Assembly: GCA_030044035.1 (NCBI GenBank)
Contig: JASHWN010000499.1
Coordinates: 1-5,538, forward strand
Reading direction: 5' to 3'
DNA: 5,538 bases
Source: Xanthobacteraceae bacterium
GTDB lineage: Bacteria; Pseudomonadota; Alphaproteobacteria; Rhizobiales; Xanthobacteraceae
Position numbers and translations under genes: made by a program
Shown: positions 1 through 5,538 of the stretch, piece after piece
Layout of the letters: the number at the start of each line of letters is the position of its first letter
Position numbering within the stretch: position 1 is the stretch's first letter
The notes under the pieces: model-generated
Told to the model about the DNA's origin: nothing
The model's database searches: none
Seen by the model: only the letters and a program-made list of their open reading frames with translations

Positions 1-1022
1 AGGACAAGCCGATCGAGGCGCTGTCGGCCGCGATCAAACTCGCCCGCGCCGGCCTGCGCGAGCCCGAAAAGCCGATCGGCTGCTACCTGTTCTCCGGTCC
101 GACCGGCGTCGGTAAAACCGAGGTCGCCAAGCAGCTCGCGGCGTCGCTCGGCGTCGAGCTCATCCGCTTCGACATGTCGGAGTATATGGAGCGCCACACC
201 GTCTCGCGGCTGATCGGCGCCCCGCCCGGCTATGTGGGCTTCGACCAGGGCGGCCTCCTGACCGACGGCGTCGACCAGCATCCCCATTGCGTGCTGCTGC
301 TCGACGAGATCGAGAAGGCGCATCCCGACCTGTTCAACGTGCTCCTGCAGATCATGGATCACGGCAAGCTGACCGATCACAACGGCAAGCAGGTCGACTT
401 CCGCAACGTCATTTTGATCATGACCACCAATGCGGGCGCGGCCGATCTGGCGCGCGCTGCGTTCGGCTTCACCCGCTCCAAGCGGGAAGGCGACGACATG
501 GAGGCGATCAACCGCATGTTCGCGCCGGAATTCCGCAACCGGCTCGACGCGATCATCACCTTCGCCCACCTGTCGCGCGAAATCATCGCCATGGTGGTCG
601 AAAAATTCGTGCTGCAGCTCGAGGCGCAGCTCGACGACCGCGACGTGACCATCGAGCTGACCGACGAGGCGACGAACTGGCTGATCGCGAACGGCTACGA
701 CGAATTGATGGGCGCCCGGCCGATGGCGCGGGTGATCCAGGAGCACATCAAGAAGCCGCTCGCCGACGAGGTGCTGTTCGGCCGCTTGAAGTCCGGCGGC
801 CACGTTCGCGTGGTCGTGCTCACCGACGAAGCGGGCAACGCCAAGCTCGGCTTCGAGTATCCGGAAGGACCGGTGACGCCGCGCGCCGAGAAGCTGCCGG
901 AGCCGCGGCGCGCCAAAAAGCGCCGCGCCAGCCCGCGCCGCAGGCCGCCCGGTTCGGGCGGCAACGGACCGCCCGGTCCCGGCCGCGGCTCGGTGCCGAA
1001 GGTGCCGCTGGTCAAGGTGTAG
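1..1022 (+). CDS. clpA: ATP-dependent Clp protease ATP-binding subunit ClpA, C-terminal part (5' end outside window)
   Basis: ClpA is the hexameric AAA+ unfoldase that feeds substrates, including N-degron proteins delivered by ClpS, into the ClpP peptidase in the cytoplasm. The reading frame is open from base 3 (bases 1-2 end a codon) and gives 339 residues before TAG at 1020-1022, so the N-domain, the D1 module and the start of D2 lie upstream of the window. The visible D2 module has Walker A GPTGVGKT (residues 32-39 of this fragment), the pore loop GYVG (76-79), Walker B VLLLDEIEK (97-105, acidic pair D101-E102), sensor 1 TTN (141-143), the arginine-finger block PEFRNRLD (175-182) and sensor 2 GARP (237-240). 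The ClpP-binding tripeptide position reads FGF (154-156) where E. coli ClpA has IGL. From about residue 291 the protein continues as a basic Pro/Gly-rich tail ending PKVPLVKV. It converges on the MFS gene. ClpB and ClpC are less likely because of this C-terminus and the compact D2. Confidence 0.95.
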   Translation, partial: DKPIEALSAAIKLARAGLREPEKPIGCYLFSGPTGVGKTEVAKQLAASLGVELIRFDMSEYMERHTVSRLIGAPPGYVGFDQGGLLTDGVDQHPHCVLLLDEIEKAHPDLFNVLLQIMDHGKLTDHNGKQVDFRNVILIMTTNAGAADLARAAFGFTRSKREGDDMEAINRMFAPEFRNRLDAIITFAHLSREIIAMVVEKFVLQLEAQLDDRDVTIELTDEATNWLIANGYDELMGARPMARVIQEHIKKPLADEVLFGRLKSGGHVRVVVLTDEAGNAKLGFEYPEGPVTPRAEKLPEPRRAKKRRASPRRRPPGSGGNGPPGPGRGSVPKVPLVKV

Positions 1023-1039
1023 CTGGCCGCTACCAGCTA
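1020..1039. terminator. Short inverted repeat between convergent clpA and MFS genes, possible bidirectional terminator
   Basis: A perfect 7-bp inverted repeat, TAGCTGG (1020-1026) and CCAGCTA (1033-1039), encloses a 6-nt loop (CCGCTA). The arms contain the two stop codons: TAG of clpA at 1020-1022 and, on the opposite strand, TAG of the transporter at 1037-1039. Its position between convergent genes fits a shared transcription end. No strong T-tract follows on either strand, so efficient intrinsic termination is doubtful and the role is inferred from position and symmetry only. Confidence 0.35.
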
Positions 1040-2455
1040 GCGTTTCGCCGGATGCAGCGAACCGCGGCGGATGAAGCGCAAGGCCACCGCGGCGCCGATC
1101 ATTTCGACGATGCCGCCGCCGATGAAGGCGGGCGGCAGCCCCGCTATGATGTGTTTCGCGTCGCCGCTGCCGCCGGCGAACATGGCGAAAATGGCGCCGA
1201 GAACCGCGACGCCGAGGGTCGCACCGACCATGCGCGCGGTGTTGACGAGGCCCGAGGCTGTGCCTGAACGTGCCGCGGTCACGTTGGCGACCGCGACCGC
1301 GTTGACTGGGGCCGTATTGAGGCCGAGGCCGCAGCCGATAACCAAGAGTGCGGCTTCGACCAGCAGCAGGCTGTTATCGAGGGGAAGCAGCGCCAGCAGA
1401 AACAGGCCGGCGCCCATCATGGCCATGCCCAGCGTCATCGGCAGGCGCGGGCCGTAAGCAATGGCGATCTTGCCCGACAGCTGCGCGACAATCACGAACG
1501 TCACCGACATCGGCAGCAGCTCGACGCCTGCCAAGAGCGCGCTGTCGCCGCGTCCGGCTTGCAGGTAGAGCGGGGTGAGGAACAGCATCGCGTACATGCC
1601 GAAAGTCATTGCGGCGGCGATGCCGAGGCTGGCGGAGAACACGCGATTTCTGAACATCTCGAGCGGCACCAGCGCGCCGTCGGCGCCGCGCTGCCGCAGC
1701 ACGAACAGGATGGCGCTCGTAATCGAGCAGACGAACGCCGCAATGCTGCCGATCGAACCCCAGCCCCAGCGCGGGCCTTCGATGACCGCGAGCGACAACG
1801 CGCCGAGCGCGACGACCGCCAGCGCCTGTCCAGGCAGGTCGAGTCTGCGGCCGTTCGGGTCCTTCGATTCCGGCACCGCCGTTACGGTCAGCGCCAGCGC
1901 CGCAACGCAGAGCGGGATGATCAGCAAAAAGATGCTCCGCCAGCCGACGGATTCGACCAGCACGCCGCCGAGAGTCGGGCCGACGATGAACGCAAGCCCG
2001 TTGCAGCTTGCCCACAAGCCCAGTGCCTGCGTGCGCTGTTTCGTGTCCGGATAGGCGACCGTGAGGATCGCGAGCGAGGTCGGTATTTCCAGCGCGGCGC
2101 CGAGTCCGGCAACGGCGCGGCCGGTCACGAGCACTGCGGCATTCGGCGCCAGGCCGCAGACGAGCGAGCCGACCGTGAACAACGCAATGCCGAGCGCGAA
2201 AATCCGGCGCCGGCCATAAAGGTCCGCAAGCGTACCGGCAGTGAGCAGCAGGCTTGCGTAAACAAGATTGTAAGCGTCGACGATCCATTGCAGCGCGGTC
2301 ACGCCGGCGTTGAGGCTGGCGCCGATCTCTTTGACGGCAAGATTGACGACGGACGTGTCGACCTGCGCGATCAACACGCCGAGCGAGATGGTCAGCAAGA
2401 CGAGTGACGTGCCGGAGGAAGCGCGCGGGCGAAGCGCGACAGCGGTCATGGTCAT
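1037..2455 (-). CDS. MFS transporter, DHA2 (14-TMS, EmrB/QacA-like) drug:H+ antiporter family
   Basis: This 472-residue inner-membrane protein is a predicted proton-driven exporter of small molecules. About 14 hydrophobic segments can be traced, the first near residues 17-37 and the last near 441-461, which fits the DHA2 branch rather than 12-helix DHA1. Family motifs are clear: D1-like QVDTSVVNLAV (31-41) in helix 1, QWIVDAYNLVYA (56-67) in helix 2, motif A GTLADLYGRRR (74-84) in the helix 2-3 loop, motif B region GRAVAGLGAALEIPTSLAI (112-130), and antiporter motif C GLAFIVGPTLGG (153-164) followed by WRSIF (172-176). The start at 2455 has a modest GGA Shine-Dalgarno about 7 nt upstream. A second ATG two codons later (2449) is an alternative start. 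The gene is divergent from the ArsR-type regulator across 170 bp, which suggests that regulator controls it. No EmrA-like partner or outer-membrane channel gene is present here. The substrate cannot be predicted. Confidence 0.92.
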   Translation of the reverse strand: MTMTAVALRPRASSGTSLVLLTISLGVLIAQVDTSVVNLAVKEIGASLNAGVTALQWIVDAYNLVYASLLLTAGTLADLYGRRRIFALGIALFTVGSLVCGLAPNAAVLVTGRAVAGLGAALEIPTSLAILTVAYPDTKQRTQALGLWASCNGLAFIVGPTLGGVLVESVGWRSIFLLIIPLCVAALALTVTAVPESKDPNGRRLDLPGQALAVVALGALSLAVIEGPRWGWGSIGSIAAFVCSITSAILFVLRQRGADGALVPLEMFRNRVFSASLGIAAAMTFGMYAMLFLTPLYLQAGRGDSALLAGVELLPMSVTFVIVAQLSGKIAIAYGPRLPMTLGMAMMGAGLFLLALLPLDNSLLLVEAALLVIGCGLGLNTAPVNAVAVANVTAARSGTASGLVNTARMVGATLGVAVLGAIFAMFAGGSGDAKHIIAGLPPAFIGGGIVEMIGAAVALRFIRRGSLHPAKR

Positions 2456-2521
2456 ATTGGCATCCGCAACTTTGTGTCGCCGCCGTCAAATGAGGAACGG
2501 AGGAGGCCTGCTCAAGTTCTG

Positions 2522-2545
2522 ATAGTACGGTCGCGGCCGAACTAT
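2522..2545. promoter_or_regulatory. 24-bp imperfect palindrome, candidate operator of the divergent MFS/ArsR pair
   Basis: Reading each half inward on its own strand gives ATAGTACGGTCG and ATAGTTCGGCCG, which agree at 10 of 12 positions; the exceptions are the pairs 2527/2540 and 2531/2536. The dyad is centred at 2533.5, near the middle of the divergent intergenic region and clear of both coding sequences. Its length and conserved outer ATAGT arms match what a dimeric winged-helix or TetR-type repressor would bind. It lies just upstream of the predicted regulator promoter and upstream of the transporter start, so one site could act on both genes. Binding by the neighbouring ArsR-type protein is an inference. 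Confidence 0.5.
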
Positions 2546-2551
2546 TCGGCA

Positions 2552-2580
2552 GTGACCAGGCGATGTCGGCGCACTAGATT
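2552..2580 (+). promoter_or_regulatory. Candidate sigma-70 promoter of the ArsR-type regulator gene
   Basis: A -35-like GTGACC (2552-2557, 4 of 6 to TTGACA) is separated by exactly 17 bp from a -10-like TAGATT (2575-2580, 4 of 6 to TATAAT). This would start transcription near 2587 and give a leader of roughly 39 nt that includes a good ribosome binding site. Spacing and position are good, but both hexamers are only moderate matches. Confidence 0.4.
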
Positions 2581-2581
2581 C

Positions 2582-2595
2582 GGAATGCGCGTTCC
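2582..2595. promoter_or_regulatory. 14-bp near-palindrome at the predicted regulator transcription start
   Basis: GGAATGCGCGTTCC is symmetric apart from one non-complementary pair (2586/2591). It begins one base after the candidate -10 box and would cover the predicted start site near 2587, where a bound repressor would block initiation. That would suit autorepression by the encoded regulator. Its half-sites do not resemble those of the 24-bp dyad at 2522-2545, so the two are not obviously sites for the same protein. The short length keeps confidence low. Confidence 0.3.
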
Positions 2596-2612
2596 ACACG
2601 GGGCAAGTTTGC

Positions 2613-2618
2613 AAAGGA
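2613..2618 (+). promoter_or_regulatory. Ribosome binding site of the ArsR-type regulator
   Basis: AAAGGA lies 7 nt before the ATG at 2626 and fixes that start. The out-of-frame ATG at 2618 overlaps the site itself and the in-frame GTG at 2638 lacks a comparable site. Confidence 0.6.
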
Positions 2619-2625
2619 TGTTGCG

Positions 2626-3312
2626 ATGACCGCGGACGTGCGAATAGCCGAGGTAGCGGCGCTGATCGGCGATCCGGCGCGCGCCAACATTTTGTCGGCG
2701 CTCATGGGCGGGCAGGCACTGACGGCAAGCGAGCTCGCTTATGCCGCCGGCGTGTCGCCGCAGACGACGAGCGGGCACCTCGGCAAGCTCACCGATGGGC
2801 GCCTGATCGCCTGCGTCAGGCAGGGTCGGCACCGCTATTACCGGATCGCCACGCCACGCGTCGCCGAAATGCTCGAAGGCATCATGGCGGTGGTCGCCGA
2901 TTTGCCGCCGCGGCATCGGCCGCCGTCGAAGCTCGACGAGGCAATGCGCAATGCGCGGACCTGCTACGACCACGTTGCTGGCAAGCTTGGCGTCAACCTC
3001 ACCGACGCGCTATGCGCGCGCGGCCACCTGGTGCTGAGCGACGACGGCGGCGAAATCACCGACAGCGGTGTGGTGTTTTTTCGGGACTTCGGCGTCGACC
3101 TTGCCGCGGCGCGCAGCCGTCGGCGGATTTTCTGCCGTCCATGCCTGGACTGGACCGAACGGCGGCCGCATCTGGGCGGCACTGTCGGCGCCGTTCTGGC
3201 GCAGCGCTGCTTTGATCTGAATTGGCTGCAGCGCATGCGCGACGGCCGCGCGCTCACCGTTACGCCGGCCGGCCGGCAGGGATTGAGCGAGACGTTCGGC
3301 CTTTCGCTCTAG
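2626..3312 (+). CDS. ArsR-type winged-helix transcriptional regulator with a C-terminal extension
   Basis: This 228-residue cytoplasmic DNA-binding protein is about twice the length of a minimal ArsR/SmtB repressor. The N-terminal 90 residues form the winged helix: AALIGDPARANILSAL (11-26), helix-turn-helix with TASELAYAAGVS (33-44) then the recognition helix around PQTTSGHLGKL (45-55), and a wing VRQGRHRYYRIA (64-75). The metal-sensing CVC motif of arsenic-responsive ArsR proteins is absent: the equivalent helix reads ASELAYAAG. The C-terminal part (about 108-228) has the features of a longer ArsR subgroup: ARTCYDHVAGKLGV (110-123), then FCRPCLDWTERRPHLGG (169-185), with a C170-x-x-C173 pair. 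The subgroup is recalled from memory (YdfF-like proteins); its ligands are not generally known to me. The gene is divergent from the MFS exporter, so it probably represses that gene, itself or both. It has its own ribosome binding site and is followed 88 bp later by valS. Confidence 0.88.
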   Translation: MTADVRIAEVAALIGDPARANILSALMGGQALTASELAYAAGVSPQTTSGHLGKLTDGRLIACVRQGRHRYYRIATPRVAEMLEGIMAVVADLPPRHRPPSKLDEAMRNARTCYDHVAGKLGVNLTDALCARGHLVLSDDGGEITDSGVVFFRDFGVDLAAARSRRRIFCRPCLDWTERRPHLGGTVGAVLAQRCFDLNWLQRMRDGRALTVTPAGRQGLSETFGLSL

Positions 3313-3348
3313 CCGTCCGCGGACCGATCGTTTGATGGGGCTGCGGCG

Positions 3349-3377
3349 TTGACACTCGGCGCGGCGCGGGCTTTTTA
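3349..3377 (+). promoter_or_regulatory. Candidate valS promoter
   Basis: A perfect -35 TTGACA (3349-3354, preceded by G) is followed after 17 bp by TTTTTA (3372-3377), a poor -10 match at 2 of 6. Alphaproteobacterial housekeeping promoters often keep a strong TTGAC box with a degenerate -10, so the site is plausible. Transcription would begin near 3384 and leave a leader of about 17 nt. The proposed -10 lies in the centre of the inverted repeat at 3363-3386. Confidence 0.4.
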
Positions 3378-3386
3378 GCCCGCGCC
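3363..3386 (+). terminator. Perfect 10-bp hairpin just upstream of valS (terminator-like, or a promoter-overlapping palindrome)
   Basis: GGCGCGGGCT (3363-3372) is exactly complementary to AGCCCGCGCC (3377-3386) around a TTTT loop. The GC-rich stem would be very stable in RNA. No T-tract follows it (the next bases are AGAGCGAAG), so it lacks the second half of a standard intrinsic terminator. It sits 51 nt after the regulator's stop codon and ends 14 nt before the valS ATG, immediately before the weak AGAG ribosome binding site (3387-3390). It could end or attenuate read-through from the regulator gene, limit ribosome access, or act as a DNA site over the promoter. Confidence 0.45.
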
Positions 3387-3400
3387 AGAGCGAAGCCACA

Positions 3401-5538
3401 ATGATCGAAAACCGCTACCACCCGGCCGAGGTCGAGCGCCGCATTTACAAAGCCTGGGACGACGCCGGCGCCTTCCGTGCCGGCCGCCCGGAGCGGCTGG
3501 CCGCGCCGCCCTACTGCATCGTCATTCCGCCGCCCAACGTCACCGGCTCACTGCACATGGGGCATGCGCTCAACAACACGCTGCAGGACATTCTGTGCCG
3601 GTTCGAGCGCATGCGCGGCAAGGACGTGCTGTGGCAGCCGGGCACCGACCACGCCGGCATCGCTACCCAGGCGGTGGTCGAGCGGCAGCTGATGGAGCGC
3701 CAGGAGCCAGGGAGCCGCGCCATCGGCCGCGAAGCGTTCATCAAGCGCGTCTGGGAATGGAAGGCGCAATCGGGCGGCATCATTATCGACCAGCTCAAGC
3801 GGCTCGGCGCCTCGTGCGACTGGTCGCGCGAACGCTTCACCATGGACGAAGGGCTGTCGCGCGCGGTGGTGAAAGTGTTCGTCGCGCTCTATCGCGAAGG
3901 CCTGATCTACAAGGACAAGCGCCTGGTCAACTGGGACCCGGCGCTGAAGACGGCCATTTCCGATCTCGAAGTGCAGCAGGTCGAGACCAGGGGCCAGCTC
4001 TGGCACATCAAATATCCGATCGAGGGCAGCGGCGAGTTCATCGCGGTGGCGACGACCCGGCCGGAGACCATGCTGGGCGACGTCGCGGTCGCGGTGCATC
4101 CGGAAAACGAAAAGCTGCGGCATCTCATCGGCAAAATCGCGGTGCTGCCGCTGGTCGGCCGCAATATTCCGATCGTTGCAGATACGTACGCCGACCCTGA
4201 AAAGGGCAGCGGTGCGGTCAAGATCACGCCGGCGCACGATTTCAACGATTTCGAGGTCGGCCGCCGGCACGGCTTGCGGCTGGTCAATATATTCGACGAC
4301 GAGGCCGCGCTGGACCTGAGAGATAACGATGACTTTCTCGAAGGCGCGCCGCCGTCCGCGGAGCTCGACCAGACCCTGGCGCTGGATGGCCTCGATCGCT
4401 TCACTGCGCGCAAGAAGATCGTCGAGCGGCTCGAAGCGGCGGGGCTGATCGACAAGATCGAGCAAACCAGCCACGTGGTGCCGCACGGCGACCGCTCCGG
4501 CGCGGTGCTCGAACCGTTTCTCACCGATCAATGGTACGTCGACGCCAAGACCCTGGCGCAGCCGGCCATCGCAGCGGTGCGCGGGCGCAAAACCGTGTTC
4601 GTGCCGCCGCAATGGGAAGCGACTTTCTTCAACTGGATGGAGAACATCCAGCCTTGGTGCATTTCCCGCCAGATCTGGTGGGGTCATCAGATCCCGGCCT
4701 GGTACGGCCCGGACGGCAAGATTTTCGTTGCCGAGACTGAGGACGACGTGGTGGCCGACGCGCTCGCCCATTACACCGACATCGAGGAGATCAGCCCCAA
4801 CGAAGGCGACGACATCGCCTCCGATCCGGAGCGACGTGCTCGCTTTGCCCGCGATTATCTGCACCGCGACGATGACGTGCTCGACACCTGGTTCTCCTCG
4901 GCGCTGTGGCCGTTCTCGACGCTCGGTTGGCCGAACCAAACGCCGGAACTCGCGCGTTATTACCCGACCAGCGCGCTGGTGACCGGCTTCGACATCATCT
5001 TTTTCTGGGTCGCGCGCATGATGATGATGGGGCTGCACTTCATGCGCGAAGTGCCGTTCCGCACCGTCTACATCCACGCGCTGGTGCGCGATGCCGCCGG
5101 CGCCAAAATGTCGAAGTCCAAGGGCAACGTCATCGATCCGTTGGAGATGATCGACGAATATGGTGCCGACGCGCTGCGCTTCACGCTCGCCGCCATGGCT
5201 GCGCAGGGCCGCGACATCAAATTGTCGGCGCAGCGTGTCGAAGGCTATCGCAATTTCGCGACCAAGCTGTGGAACGCCGCACGCTTTGCCGAGATCAACG
5301 GCTGCGCCCGCGATCCGGATTTTGCCGCGCACGAGCCCAAGGAGACGTTGAACCGCTGGATCATTCACGAAACCGCGAAGGCGGGGCGGGAAGTCACCGC
5401 GGCGATCGACGCGTACAAATTCAATGACGCCGCCGGCGCAATCTACCGCTTCGTCTGGAACGTTTACTGCGACTGGTATCTGGAACTCATCAAGCCCGTG
5501 CTGACCGGCCCCGACGGCGCCGCCAAGAAAGAGACGCG
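3401..5538 (+). CDS. valS: Valine--tRNA ligase (ValRS), 3' end outside window
   Basis: ValRS is a cytoplasmic class Ia synthetase that attaches valine to tRNA-Val and hydrolyses mischarged threonine. The frame stays open from ATG 3401 to the window edge, giving 712 residues of a usual ~900-950, so the end of the anticodon-binding domain and the C-terminal coiled coil are missing. Visible elements in order: N-terminus [12 protein letters not shown]; the HIGH-type motif HMGH (52-55) within [18 protein letters not shown]; the CP1 editing domain with [11 protein letters not shown] (217-227) and [21 protein letters not shown] (within 271-291); [17 protein letters not shown] (418-434); [20 protein letters not shown] (491-510); and KMSKS (569-573) followed by KGNVIDP. 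TLGWP separates ValRS from IleRS and LeuRS. An acidic insert at about 444-488 precedes the DVLDTW block and resembles alphaproteobacterial ValRS. The start is chosen by the family N-terminus; its ribosome binding site is only a weak AGAG about 10 nt upstream. Both catalytic motifs are intact, with no frameshift. Confidence 0.97.
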   Translation, partial: MIENRYHPAEVERRIYKAWDDAGAFRAGRPERLAAPPYCIVIPPPNVTGSLHMGHALNNTLQDILCRFERMRGKDVLWQPGTDHAGIATQAVVERQLMERQEPGSRAIGREAFIKRVWEWKAQSGGIIIDQLKRLGASCDWSRERFTMDEGLSRAVVKVFVALYREGLIYKDKRLVNWDPALKTAISDLEVQQVETRGQLWHIKYPIEGSGEFIAVATTRPETMLGDVAVAVHPENEKLRHLIGKIAVLPLVGRNIPIVADTYADPEKGSGAVKITPAHDFNDFEVGRRHGLRLVNIFDDEAALDLRDNDDFLEGAPPSAELDQTLALDGLDRFTARKKIVERLEAAGLIDKIEQTSHVVPHGDRSGAVLEPFLTDQWYVDAKTLAQPAIAAVRGRKTVFVPPQWEATFFNWMENIQPWCISRQIWWGHQIPAWYGPDGKIFVAETEDDVVADALAHYTDIEEISPNEGDDIASDPERRARFARDYLHRDDDVLDTWFSSALWPFSTLGWPNQTPELARYYPTSALVTGFDIIFFWVARMMMMGLHFMREVPFRTVYIHALVRDAAGAKMSKSKGNVIDPLEMIDEYGADALRFTLAAMAAQGRDIKLSAQRVEGYRNFATKLWNAARFAEINGCARDPDFAAHEPKETLNRWIIHETAKAGREVTAAIDAYKFNDAAGAIYRFVWNVYCDWYLELIKPVLTGPDGAAKKET

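Noticed and set aside
287..1267. 326-codon plus-strand frame overlapping clpA and the transporter
   Set aside because: It overlaps clpA in another frame and runs into the antisense of the MFS gene. The product is an Arg/Ala-rich low-complexity string typical of GC-rich shadow frames.
1559..2407. 282-codon plus-strand frame antisense to the transporter
   Set aside because: It is rich in Arg, Glu, Asp and Gln with no domain, and is fully explained as the antisense of a membrane-protein gene.
1374..2489. 371-codon minus-strand frame overlapping the transporter
   Set aside because: It is an alternative frame of the MFS gene on the same strand, Arg-rich and lacking membrane segments. The 1037-2455 frame carries all MFS motifs.
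2461..2489. TTGACG (minus strand, 2489 to 2484) as a -35 box for the transporter
   Set aside because: The hexamer is good, but the sequence 17 bp downstream (CGGATG) is a very poor -10, and the implied start would fall at the ATG itself. I could not identify a convincing transporter promoter.
2542..2973. 143-codon minus-strand frame over the intergenic region and the regulator
   Set aside because: It runs across the predicted promoter region and antisense to the winged-helix domain, and its product has no recognisable features.
3264..3277. Perfect GC-only palindrome GCCGGCCGGCCGGC
   Set aside because: It lies inside the regulator's coding sequence and reflects ordinary Ala/Gly/Arg codon use in GC-rich DNA.
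3548..5368. 606-codon open frame on the minus strand inside valS
   Set aside because: It lies wholly antisense to a strongly conserved, motif-complete ValRS. Its product is rich in Arg, His, Asp and Val with no recognisable domain, as expected from the antisense frame of a GC-rich gene.

Overview
This is a GC-rich stretch of bacterial chromosome. The protein content points to an alphaproteobacterium, most likely Hyphomicrobiales (Bradyrhizobium / Rhodopseudomonas / Xanthobacteraceae-like). Two clues support this from memory of the families: the C-terminal ending of ClpA (a Pro/Gly/Arg-rich tail closing in PKVPLVKV) and the form of ValRS, with an acidic insert just before the [20 protein letters not shown] block. 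No database comparison was possible, so the assignment below class level is an inference.

Layout. Positions 1-1022 (+) hold the 3' part of clpA, covering the D2 AAA+ ATPase module and C-terminus of the ClpAP unfoldase. It converges, with only 14 bp between stop codons, on a complete DHA2-type (14-helix) major facilitator efflux gene at 1037-2455 (-). A 170-bp divergent intergenic region (2456-2625) separates that gene from an ArsR-type winged-helix regulator at 2626-3312 (+). The intergenic region holds a 24-bp imperfect palindrome, a plausible sigma-70 promoter for the regulator and a second, smaller dyad at the predicted transcription start. After an 88-bp gap carrying a TTGACA box and a perfect 10-bp hairpin, valS begins at 3401 (+) and runs off the right edge; 712 residues are present, including both class I signature motifs.

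How the genes relate. clpA (regulated proteolysis) and valS (charging tRNA-Val) are housekeeping genes with no functional link to each other. The two genes between them form a classic divergent regulator/efflux pair: the ArsR-type protein probably represses the transporter, itself, or both through the intergenic dyads until a ligand or redox signal releases it. The ligand and the exported substrate cannot be read from the sequence.

No CRISPR array, RNA gene, insertion sequence, phage gene or clearly novel multi-gene system is visible. Outside coding sequence the only substantial gap is the 170-bp divergent region. The most interesting items are regulatory: the palindromes around the regulator/efflux pair, and the hairpin that coincides with the likely -10 element just upstream of valS.
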